Shown: positions 32,001 to 41,700 of the stretch, piece by piece
Layout: the number at the start of each line of letters is the position of its first letter
How positions within the stretch are numbered: the stretch's first letter is position 1
NCBI GenBank assembly: GCA_014706295.1
Contig: JACSVZ010000042.1
Span: forward strand, 930,001 to 994,000
Origin: Lycocorax pyrrhopterus obiensis
Taxonomy: Eukaryota; Chordata; Aves; Passeriformes; Paradisaeidae
Length of the DNA: 64,000 nucleotides
Reading direction: 5' to 3'
Position numbers and translations under genes: made by a program
The notes under the pieces: model-generated
The model's input: the letters and a program-made list of their open reading frames with translations, nothing else
Told to the model about the DNA's origin: nothing
Database searches by the model: none

Positions 32001-35000
32001 AATAACGCTGAGCTCGGCCGTATCCAGTACGAGATCAAGGATGTTGTGCCCAGCAGGATCTGGTTTGGGACTGAGGATGCTGCACCCAAATGGATCCAGT
32101 ACAGTATCAAAGATGCTGTGCCCGGCTGGATCCAGACCAGGACCAAGGATGCTCTGTCCCTCCGTTTTCTGTTCTGGGATTGAGGATGCTGAGCCTGGCT
32201 GGATTTGGTGCAGGATCAGGGATGCTGTGCCCAGATGGATCTAATGTGGGATCGGGGACACTGTGCCCGTCCAGCTGCACTAGGCATGATGATGTCCTGG
32301 GATCTGGGGGATCCCCGTGCTGCCACTCTGGTGGGAGCTCATGGAAGGGGGTTGGTGATGGGCACAGAGCTCGGCTGCTCTCCGTGCATGAGTGGCCGTG
32401 GGTTCCAGCGGGGCCTCACCCAGCGGCATCACAAAATTCACCCACCCCACCCCCAGCATCCCCAGTTCCCCCACACACACCCCTCACTAACTTGGCTCCA
32501 TGCAGAGGCCCCAGTCCGTCGGAATTCAGCCCCAATCCATGCTTTCCCAACCCCAGTCATCTCTCTAAAACATCCGGGAGGCGACACCCGCTGAAGCCCC
32601 TGTTAATTAATCCCCTTTCTGGGATTCATTAAATCATCGTTAGTGGCCGCTTGTGACGGATCCCAACCCCAATCCCTTCTCATTATCCCGGATTCCTCGC
32701 CAGTGTTTGGCATCGCGGTCAGTCGCGCTTCATCCCCAAAACCTCATAATCCCAAAAGTGACAAATTGGGAATACAACCTTTATCCAGCCGCCGGCAAAA
32801 CACCGGGATAATCAGCTCATCTGCCCTCCCCATCCCGGGATTTTGGCTCCACGGCCACTCCAACCAGTTGCTTCCAGGAAAGCAAAAGTAGGAAAACCCT
32901 GAAAACGTGGAAAACTCTCCACGCAAACCAGCCGGATCCCGGGATTTCAAACCATTATAAATGCCACAACTATTGTTATCCCATATATGTTCCATATGGG
33001 AATGCAGTTTCCTATGGATCCGGAGAAATAATATGTGGAAAAGCATCGCTGGAGCAAGAAATACATCTGGACAGTCAGGAGCGAGGCGCGATGCTCCAGC
33101 CCGGGATTCGGTGGGTACCACAGCCCGGGTCCGCATCCCTCCCCGGGAGGCTGAGGACCCCCCAGAGGGCTGAGAATTCCCTCGTCCCTCGGGGAGCTGA
33201 GAGTTCCTCCTCCCAGGATGGCACTGTGGGGCCGCGTAGGGAACACTTTATATTCCTAAAATACCTTTTTATCCCTGAAGTTACTTTAGGATGTTGCCCA
33301 AGAAGTTCAGTGGGATGGTTTGGGGGTCGAGGGGCTCTGCTGAGGAGAGGGGGTCGCTCCCCCTCTCCCGCCCCCCCCCCCCAGTTCTCGCTCAATTTAC
33401 TTAATCACTTCTCCCCCCGCGGCCAATGTTGGCCCATTAACGGCTTTAAAACCCTTTTAAATGAGAAAAGCGGCAGCTCAGGGTCAGGTTTCGGGGCGGG
33501 TCCCCCGGAGAGAAGCCCCCCAAACCCCCCCCTCAAAGGGGAAAAGTGAACCAAAAATAAAGGAAATAAACCAAATTTCTTGGGGATTTTCTTTAGCATC
33601 AGGTGATCGCTTTCCTACAGGACGGGCTGTGAGGCTTAGGGGGGTCTGAGCACCCGCAAAAGGTGGGGAGAGGCTGGGGGGTTCGGGAGGGTCCGGGGGG
33701 GCACTTACGGTGCGGGCTCCGCCGGGGGAGAGGGCTCCATTGGCGAGGTAGGGGCTGCCCAGCTCGGGGAGCATCAGGAAGGGGTAGCCGGGATAGGGGG
33801 GGCCCTTAAAAAAACCCCCATCTTGCTGTCGTCTGACCACTGGGGAGAGAAGGAAGGGGGGGTCAGGAGGCGGAGGGGTGGAGGGTGCGCCCACCGAGGG
33901 GGGCAAGGCTGGTGCATGGGGGGACCCGGGGAAGTCCCTCTGGGGATGCCCAAGTCGATTGGGGGGGTCCTTGATTTTCTAGGAGTTCCCACTTGGGGGG
34001 CACCTGGGTAGGTCCCTCTGGGGGTGCCAAAGTCCCTTAGGGGGATCCTTGGTTCTGCTGGCGGAGTCTCCACGGGGGAAGGGCCCGGACAGGTTCTTCT
34101 GGGGGGGTGTCCCTACTGCCGGGGAGCGCGGTCCCCGCGGGAGGGGGATCTCGTCTGCGTGGGGGGAGTCCCGGGGGGTGGCGAGTCCCGGTGCTGGTCA
34201 CTTCCCGAAAGGACCCAGCCCTGGGGGGTGTCCCGAGCCCGGCTGCTCCGTGGAGTGGTGGGGGGCACCGATCCATCCGTGGGGAAGCGACCGGGGCCGG
34301 TTACTGGGGCGGGGGGGCGGGACCTGGGGCCGGTGGGGTGGGAGAGGGGACACGACGGGAGGGCAGACACGGGAGAGGGGACAAGGGAGCTGAAATTGGG
34401 GGACACGGCAAATGGACACACGGGGGGGGGCGAGGACACGAGGGTGAGGACATGGAGAGGGGAATTCGGGGGACGGTGTGAGGTTGAGGACAGCAGGGAG
34501 AGGAACACGGCGGGCGGGATACGAGGGGAGCAGGACACGGTGGGGGACACACATGGGGGGTGAGGACACGACTGGGGGGGGACACCGTGGGGGGAACTGG
34601 GGGACACGGGGAGACACACGAGGGGAGACGGGGGGGCACACAAGGGGTCCCGCCCGCAGCCGGGGGCGGAAACAAAGAAGTTGGGAAGTGTCGGCCGGTC
34701 CCGGGGGATGTGGCGGGGAACAGGGGGGCGCCGGGAGGGGGGGTCCGGTACCTTCTGCCAGAGAGTCCCGCGGCTTCTGGAAACTTTCCCGGGGCGGCGG
34801 GGGCCGCTCCGCCTGCGGGGAGAGGCGGTGAGCGGAGCGGGGCCGGGCGGGGGGCGCCTCCCCCCGGCTCCCCGCCGCCCCTCGCCTCACCTCGGGGCCG
34901 GGGCCGACCACGGGGCCGGGGCCCCCCCGGTTCTCGGTCTCGCTGACCAGCGAGGACTTGAGCTCGTCCAAGTCCCCGTGGGCCGAGCCGCGCCCCGCGC

Positions 35001-35091
35001 CCTTGTCCTGCTCCTCGCCCTCGTCCTGGAAGGCGATGAGCTCGTCGGGGGCCCCCAAGTCGTCTCCCCCCGTCGGTTCCAGCTGCGGCAT
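20096..35091 (-). CDS. TCF7L1: Transcription factor 7-like 1 (TCF3-type LEF/TCF HMG-box factor)
   Basis: This nuclear effector of Wnt signalling binds CTTTG sites; it represses with Groucho/TLE and CtBP and is switched by beta-catenin. Twelve exons, minus strand: 35091-34891, 34812-34752, 33839-33709, 23693-23610, 23344-23212, 22797-22695, 22409-22326, 21809-21666, 21590-21431, 21003-20896, 20684-20624 and 20556-20096 (TAA). All are GT-AG and phase-consistent, giving 576 residues against about 588 in human. Visible parts are the beta-catenin-binding N-terminus with [11 protein letters not shown] (residues 16-26), the [10 protein letters not shown] block, the HMG box (about 332-399; [15 protein letters not shown] to [20 protein letters not shown]), the basic tail [10 protein letters not shown] (404-413), and CtBP-type motifs PLSLTTK (481-487) and PLSLVTK (567-573). 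A 21-serine run lies at 506-526. The absence of the CRARF/C-clamp region typical of TCF7L2 E-tails, plus the C-terminus, points to TCF7L1. Confidence 0.97.
20249..20311. repeat. TCF7L1: GGA/TCC trinucleotide tract encoding 21 serines
   Basis: Twenty TCC/TCT codons plus one AGC, read on the minus strand, form an uninterrupted Ser run in the last TCF7L1 exon. The GGA side is nearly pure over 20252-20296 and interrupted by AGA further on. Confidence 0.93.
21015..21250. repeat. Minisatellite in TCF7L1 intron, upstream copy
   Basis: Units of roughly 25-30 bp follow the pattern CTGG(A/G)A(A/G)CCCC(A/C)AA(A/G)CCACA. They occupy the intron between exons 21590-21431 and 21003-20896. The same unit recurs at 21920-22085. 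Confidence 0.75.
21920..22085. repeat. Minisatellite in TCF7L1 intron, second locus of same unit
   Basis: Units such as CTGGAAACCCCAAATCCACA repeat between exons 22409-22326 and 21809-21666. They are closely related to the array at 21015-21250 in a different intron. Confidence 0.75.
23405..23545 (+). mobile_element. CR1 LINE 3' fragment
   Basis: CATCCCTGGAGCTGTTCCAG, then GAGCAACCCGGTCCAGTGGA and CTTTAAGGTCCCTTCCAGCC, read as a sense CR1 3' end. It lies in the TCF7L1 intron between exons 23693-23610 and 23344-23212. Confidence 0.85.
23780..24290. repeat. CCCCAAA-rich simple and minisatellite sequence
   Basis: AGCCCCAAAACACCCC-type units repeat over 23790-23990, followed by AAATGGTGC(A/C)AAACCCC-type units at about 24080-24290. 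Both are inside the 10-kb TCF7L1 intron 3. Confidence 0.65.
26395..26900. repeat. Minisatellite in TCF7L1 intron 3
   Basis: Imperfect tandem units of roughly 20-30 bp built on GTGTCCCAGCA and CCTGGTGTGGC(A/G)CGTCC run across about 0.5 kb. They create long but meaningless open frames. Confidence 0.7.
29690..30490. promoter_or_regulatory. TCF7L1: Candidate intronic regulatory islands in TCF7L1
   Basis: AT-rich islands break the GC-rich intron: TCGCTTTAATTTGGG near 29703, GGTAATTAGCCG near 29807, CATAATTAAGGAGCG near 29825, and a 19-bp unit CGAGG(C/T)GCATTAATTACAC present twice in tandem at 30441-30459 and 30460-30478. There is no coding potential. Enhancer function is inferred from motif content. 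Confidence 0.35.
31770..32270. repeat. Minisatellite in TCF7L1 intron 3
   Basis: About a dozen units of roughly 35-50 bp share GGATCA(A/G)GGATGCTGTG and CCCAGATGGAT. The unit is diverged but easily followed from 31770 to 32270. Confidence 0.82.
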
Positions 35092-35340
35092 CGTGGGGTC
35101 CCGCCCCGGCCCCGCCGGGCCCCGCCGCCGCCGCCGCCACCGCCCGGAGGGTCGGGAATGCGCGGGGCGGCGGGGCGGGGAGGAGCCGGGATGCAAACCG
35201 ACACCGGGGGCCGGCCAGGGGCTCGCACCGCCCCGCCGGGCCCGCACCGCTCCGCACGGGTCCCGCCGCCGACTCTGCACCGGCTCCGCACCCGCTCCGC
35301 CACCGGCCACGCACCGGCCCCGCTGCCCATGGGGCGCCCA
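34820..35340. promoter_or_regulatory. TCF7L1: CpG island over TCF7L1 first exon
   Basis: Dense CpG surrounds the TCF7L1 ATG (35091 on -) with a run of CCGCCGCCGCCGCC near 35125. The TSS is not located precisely. Confidence 0.6.
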
Positions 35341-35379
35341 CGGGTCGGTCCTGCCGCATCCGAAGCTCCCCGCACGTTC

Positions 35380-38160
35380 GGGGTCCCCCATCCTATCCGG
35401 GGTCTCCCCATCCCATCCGTGCCCCCCTCATCCCATCCAGGGTTCCTCCACCTTGTCCAGGGTGCCCCAGCTGGGGTCCCCCCGTCCCATGCAGGGTGTC
35501 ACCTCCCATCCGAGTGTTCCCATCCCACCCGTGGTCCCCCTATCTCATGCAGGGTGACACTTCTGACACATTCAAGTGTTCTCAGTCTTCTCATGGTCCC
35601 CCCCATCCTGTCTGTGTTCCTCCCACCCTGCCCTGGTCTCCCCATCATGCTGAGGGTCCCCCCGTCCGTCCCAGGGTGTCCCCTCCCAGCTGGGTGCCCC
35701 CATCCCTGCTGCCCATCCTATTTATTTGCCTCCACCGTCCCTTAGTGCCTCCATCCCATCCAGGGTGCCCCTTATTCCACCCTTCCTGTCCTGCCGAGAT
35801 GCACGTATCCCATTTGTGTGCCTCCATGTATCAGGACACTCCACACCTCACCTAGGGAGACCCTGGCCCCACCACGGCGTCCCCGGCCCACCCATGTGTT
35901 TCACCACACCAGAGTGATCCCCGTCCACCCACAGCCCCTGTCCCCTACCCCAGGGAAGGTTCAGAGGGAGATGCCTATCCCTCCCCACACTGGAAGCAGG
36001 GTCCTGCCATGGTGGGACCAGCCAGCCTGCAGGACAGACTCACCCGAAAAACCTTTTTCCCCCCTTTTTTACAGGGTGGGCTTGTTCCCCCATGACAGGC
36101 ACTTGCGGGGCTGGTGGGGTGGCACCAAATGGGGCTTAACCCGGCATCTCCAAAGCGTTGTCTTTGTCCCATCCCATAAGCCACAGCCTGACCGTGAACC
36201 CCAATCTCCAGCCATCTCCAGTCCCCAAACCCCCGGGGCCACCAGACTCCACCACCCCCCGGCAGCCCCTCGCTCTGCGCCACAAAGGTTCTTCAGTTGC
36301 TTTGCCTGAAATACTTCATGAAAAGGCTTTTGTACCATCGAAATCGCTGGTGACCCCAGTCCCCCCTGCCCAAGATTCCCAAGGAAAAGCAGGAGGCAGC
36401 TGTGGGGGGTCGTGCCGGCTGGCCCTTCCCCGCTCCCAGCCCTCCAGATGTTTTATTACCCTGTGTTTAATTAACATTTCCAGCCACGTGCTGAATGGGG
36501 AGCTCACATCTGCCCCTTCTTTTCAGACAGCTCCTTGTTTAGGGGTACATGGAGTGGGGATATGGATATGTCCAGGGGGCTGTGTGAGTCCCAGGATGCT
36601 AAAAAGTATAAATAATCACCTTATGCATTATTTTTGCCCGTATTTCCCATAAATAACATGGGATTAATCCTCGAGGCTTGAGGAGGCGGCTGGTTCCCAG
36701 CATGGGACATGTGGAGGGTGAAGGTCCCATGCCACGCAGCGCTCCCTCAGGCACCCCCGGACCCAACACCCACCCCCGAGCCTTTGGCCACTCTGGGACC
36801 CTTGAAGACCCCAGGACCTTTGCACACCCCAGGACTCTCAGCTGCCCCAGGACCCCTGGACACCCTGGGACCCTCAGGTACCCCAGGATTACAGTGATCC
36901 CAGGACTTTTAGGTGCCTCAGGACTCTTGGACACCCCAGGACCCTCCATCACCCCATTCACCATCTCCCACCCCATCCCACTCCCCCAGACACATTTTTC
37001 CCGGGGCCTGGGGGCACGAGGGTATTCCCACCCCCCTCCACCTCCCTCAACCGAAGCCTGAAGCCCCAAGGAGACCAATCCCGACAGAGCGCTGGAACCA
37101 TCGCTATCTCTGGGGACAAACTGGGGGCCTGGGGAGGGCTCGTTAAACCCCGCCTCACCCTCCCGGGGCAGGGAGAGCTCAGGCCCCCCTTATTTTCCCC
37201 GTGCGTGACGGTGGCGGCTCATGGGTGAGTTGCTCCCCCCGTGGCCCCCGAGCCCGCAGGGATGGGGGTGAGACGCCGCAGGAGTTTTGGGGCACCTCCC
37301 CCCCCCCCTCCCCATTTCCGCGTCCCTCCTGCTCTCCCAGCTTTAAGGTGACCCCGAATGTGGAGGAAGGCTCGGGGGAGAGAAAGGGGACCCGATGGAG
37401 GGTCACCCCGAAGTCCCCCGAGCAACCCTTCCCCGCGCGGTGGCAGCGCGGTTCCAGCCAGATGTTGGCAGCAGGGGAGGGCTGTGGGGACAATGAGCTG
37501 CTAATGTCCCATTAGCACTTTCTGGGGACACCGCCGGGCGACGGCCCACCCCCTGTCCCTCCCCCGCACCTATCCCTCCGCCTCAGGTCACCTCCTGCCC
37601 CCCAAGAACACCTGTTCGGGAGGGTCACGGCCACGGGGGCGGGGAGGCAGAATTTTAATGAGTTGGGGTAAAATTGAGACGCATTTACACCCCAAAAAGT
37701 TCCAGGCTCCGAACCGCTTCGGTACCTGCAAACATCCCTGATGTGCTCCCCCCCCCTCAGGTTGGGAAATGAGGGAAATCCCCGGAAATGCCGAATTTCT
37801 CCACCCGGGGGCTGCCTTTAGGGGGTACGGGCAGGGGATTTTCTCCACCCGGGAAGGGCTGTGTGGGATGTGGGGACTGTCGGGGCAGAGAACTCCAAGA
37901 ACCACCAGGGGCCGGGTCTCCCAGAATAGCCCGGGATGGGGGTCCCTGAGAACTGCCCTTGGAGTGGGTGACCCTGGGAACCCCCGATGGATGGGAGCCT
38001 CCGAAAATTGATCTGGGACAGGCGACTCCAGAACTGCCCGGGAACGGCGCCCTCAAGAGTCATCCCGGGGTGGGGGAGCCCCAGAACCGCCCTGGGTGGG
38101 GGTCCCCGAGAGCTGCTCTGGGACAGGGGATCCCCAGGAACACCGGGGATGGGGGGTCCG
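35380..38160. other. TCF7L1-DBNL head-to-head spacer
   Basis: This spacer is mostly diverged minisatellite: CATCCCATCCAGGGT-type units at about 35390-35770, CCCCAGGACCCTTGGACACC-type units at about 36780-36950, and CCTGAGAACTGCCCTTGGAG-type units of about 45 bp at 37870-38160. There is a lower-GC stretch around 36450-36670. No exon was recognised. Confidence 0.5.
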
Positions 38161-38219
38161 TGAGGGACACTGAGCGCGGGGGGGCCGGGCTGGCGGGCCG
38201 GGAGCGTGGCCTGACTGTT

Positions 38220-38700
38220 CGGAGGGGGGGGGGGTCTCTCTATCGGGGAGGGATCTCCCTATCGGGGGGGGGGGGGTCTCCCTATCGGGGGGGGTCTCCC
38301 CATCACGGGGGGGTCTCCCTATCGGGGTCTGCCATTTGGGGGCGGGGTCTGTTATTTGAGGGGGTGTTCTCTCTGCCGGGGGTGGTCTCCCCATCGGGGG
38401 CGGGGTCTATCGATTCGGGGGCGGGGTCTATCGATTCGGGGGCCTGGCGTGGCACATCGGGGGCGTGGTCTGCAGGGCCAGGCGCGCGGGGCCGGGCGCT
38501 CGTGGGCGGGGCCTGGCGGGGCGGGGGCGGGGCCGCCCGTGAGGCGGGGGCGGGGGCGGTACCGGGGCGGGAACACCGGCGGGGCGGTACCGGGGGCGGT
38601 ACCGGGGCGGTACCGGGGCGGTGCCGGGGGCGGTGCCGGGGGCGGTGCCGGTAGCACCGGCGGGGCGGTGCCGGCGGTGCCGGCGGGCGGAGCGGGCGCG
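38220..38700. promoter_or_regulatory. DBNL: CpG/GC-rich promoter of DBNL with embedded tandem repeats
   Basis: Immediately upstream of the DBNL ATG, CTCCCTATCGGGGGG units repeat at 38235-38330, a duplicated CTATCGATTCGGGGGCG lies at 38405-38440, and GGGGCGGTACCGG units run from about 38555 to 38680. Sp1-type GGGGCGGGG boxes are numerous. No TATA box is seen. Confidence 0.6.
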
Positions 38701-38703
38701 GCC

Positions 38704-41700
38704 ATGGCGCTGAACCTGGCCAAGAACGGGCGGGCGCTGCAGGAGGCCTACGGGAGCGTGGTGGCCGCGGGGAGCCCCACGGACTGGTGAGGGAGGGGCG
38801 GCGGGGCCGGGGGTCGGTGAGGGGGGATGGGGGCCGGGGGGATGGGGATGGGGATGGGGGAGGATGGGGAGCTGGGGGAGGGGGCGGCTGTGGAGTGTTT
38901 GGAGGGATGTGGGTGTTTGGGAGGGATGAGGTTGTTTGGGGGGGATGGGGGTGTAGGGGGGATCCGAGGGGGTGGGGAGCGGATGGAGGGGTGAAAGTGA
39001 AACAAGGATGGGTGGGGGTGGAGGGCCTGGGAAAAAATTTACAGCCGGTGGCTTGGGGGGACATGGGGTGACAGGGATCAGAGTGTGGGGGTGTTTGAGG
39101 GGGATGTGGGGTGTACAGAGGGAGTCAGGGGCGTGGGGTGGGTGAGGGTGTATAGAGGCGGCTGTGGGGGTGTCCGGGGGGATCAGTAAGTCCCTGGGCT
39201 GTGGGGTGAGGGTCCCTGTGGGGCTCTGCACTTCAGGAGGTGTCAGGGGTGTGTGAACACGCCAGATGAGCACTGTGCGGGCTAAAAATCCCATTTCTGC
39301 CTTAATTTTAGGGTTCTATTCACCTATGAAGGCAACAGCAATGACCTGCGAGTGGCCGGCTCCGGAGGTGAGCATGTTGGGGACCGTCCCCCTGTTTCCG
39401 CGGCTCCAGGGCCTTCCAGGGGTCTGAGGGGCTTCCAGGGCCCATCTCACTGTACCTGCCTGAGATGTCAGGGGGTTTTTAACCCCTGAGGGTGTTTTGG
39501 GAGGTGCCCTTGGTGGTGGGAGAAGGGTGGGAGCTGTGTTGGGGTGTCTGGTGTGATTTCGGAGTGAGGAATATGGAGCAGAGCCTCACTGGCAGCTCTA
39601 CTTCTCCCTTCCTTTCATTTTCCTCCTTTCCAAAGGATCCAAAGTTTGGATCCTGGCTGCCCTTTGCATCCCTGAAATATTTTAGATCCTGGATTTAGGC
39701 AGGGCCTCCTGGTACTCCAAAGCCACTCGCTAAGCCAGGGCTCCCTACTCAATGCTTCTAAAGCCCCTCATGTCAAATTCCCTTCTTCTCGCAATTCTTT
39801 TTAATTTATTTTTTATTTCGCTGCTGATTCCCACCCAAACACTACTGGCTGGGAAGCCAAAGCCTTCGGGAAGCAGCGCATCCAGGCAGGTTTCCCCATG
39901 CTTGGAATTTGCATCCTCTCATCTCTCCCCAGCTTCTTCCTTAATTTCCAGGTGTTTTTCCCAGCCTGTGGAGTTCTATGGAAGTTTCTGGGATGCTCCA
40001 CAGGATCTGGTGGAGCCCATGGAGCCAGGGGTTTGGTGCTGGGGAATTTTGTTGAGGAAAACTCTTGTTGAGTCACAAACGAGAGTTTTGGGAAGCTGCA
40101 GAGGGTGTGCCCCGAGCTCCCCGCAGATCCCTGCTCTCCCCAGCATTCCCCTCATGTCCTTCCGTGCCAGCCCTCACCGACCAGCTTCAGACTTCCAACC
40201 TTCAACTTCCCTGCTGGGTTTGGAGCCAAATTTAGAGCCAAATCATAAATATTTAATAGAGAGAAGGAAATGATCTGGGTGATGCTGCAGAGCAGAGTGA
40301 GCGGTATTGGGCTGGGTTGCTCCTGCCAGGGGTGATAAGAACCAGTGGCTCTTTTCCCACTTTTCAGGGCTCAGACAATCCAGCACAGGAGGAATTGTGG
40401 TCTGGGGGAATATTTCCAAGATGAGAGTGTGCATTTTTGGTGGTTTTCGTCCTTTCCTTTTCCTTTATTGGTGTAGTGGGAGCGATGCTGTTCCCTTTCC
40501 ACTGCCCCTGCCTGAGCCCTGTGTGGGATTTTCCCTCTGGGATTCACTCCCAAGTCCTCAAACCAGCACTGAGACCACTCTAGGTGGGTGTAACAGGGAG
40601 GGAGGCTTTGAGGCAGGAGTTTCCCCATGGCGGACAAGCAGGACCTTACCTCATGTTACCCTTTTGGTTCCTTCTCTACTTCCCATCTGACAAAGCAGGA
40701 ACAGGGCTCAGCCAGTTCCTCCACTTCTCAGCACCATTCCCACCCTCACTGAGGTGTTTTGTGCAGGAACCTGTGAGCAAAACTGACAGCTGCCTGCTCT
40801 CATTAAAGCTTCTAATTGATTAGGGAGTGTGAGCAGCTCCTTCCTCTTCTTTGTCATGCCTGCACTTGGTTGCAGATCCAGGATCTTTCCATATGGCATT
40901 TGTGAGGGTCTGAGGAAGAGGAACTGGGTGATGAAGGCTGCTGGGGATGGGAGTGGCTGAGAAGAGGCTGGGGCTTGGCTCCCAAATAATCACGTGGATG
41001 ATAAATGATCAGGTTATGTGTTTACAGAGTAAACTCAGGGGTCTGAGACACTCGTGAGGTACGACGACCCCAAATCTAACAGGGATAATCTCCAGGGAAT
41101 ACGGAGCTGGGAGGCTCCATGGGTTTGGCTGTTCCCAGCACACATATGGAATGGGCTGGACTCACCCCCTGTCCTTCCTCCCGGGACAGATGGGGGCCTG
41201 GAGGAGATGGTGGAGGAGCTCAACAGTGGGAAGGTGATGTACGGCTTCTGCCGCGTGAAGGATCCCAACTCTGGGCTGCCCAAATATGTCCTCGTCAACT
41301 GGGTGAGTGGGGACAGATCTCGGCTTAACTGGGAGGGAGCTGGAGCCCCTCTGCCATGGAGCCAGGCTGGGAGAGCTGGGGTGTCCAGCCTGGAGAAGAG
41401 AGGGCTCTGGGGAGACCTCAGAGCCCCTTGCAGTGCCTTTAGGGGCTCCAAGAGAGCTGGAGAGGGACTCGGGCTCAGATCCAGGTGCTGCTGCCGTGGA
41501 TCCCCCCTGGACGGGCTCGGGTGAGCCGGTGCCGATGGTGTCTCGTTGCAGACAGGTGAAGGGGTCAATGACGTGCGGAAAGGAGCCTGCGCCAACCACG
41601 TCAGCACCGTGGCCAACTTCCTGAAGGTCTGACCCTCCTCGTGTCCTCCCTTTGCGTTGGAAGGACTTATAGACCACCCAGTTCTACCCCCCTGCCATGG

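Larger units (their letters stand above)
23694..33708. other. TCF7L1: TCF7L1 intron 3, 10 kb
   Basis: This is the longest intron in the window; it separates the exon encoding [14 protein letters not shown] from the exon encoding [10 protein letters not shown]. It contains several minisatellites (23.8-24.3, 26.4-26.9 and 31.8-32.25 kb) and AT-rich non-coding islands (29.69-30.48 and 32.58-33.06 kb). No other gene is supported on either strand. Confidence 0.7.

Noticed and set aside
34198..35391. A 397-codon minus-strand frame around TCF7L1 exon 1
   Set aside because: Only 34891-35091 matches TCF7L1. The rest reads through the intron in Pro/Arg-rich nonsense.
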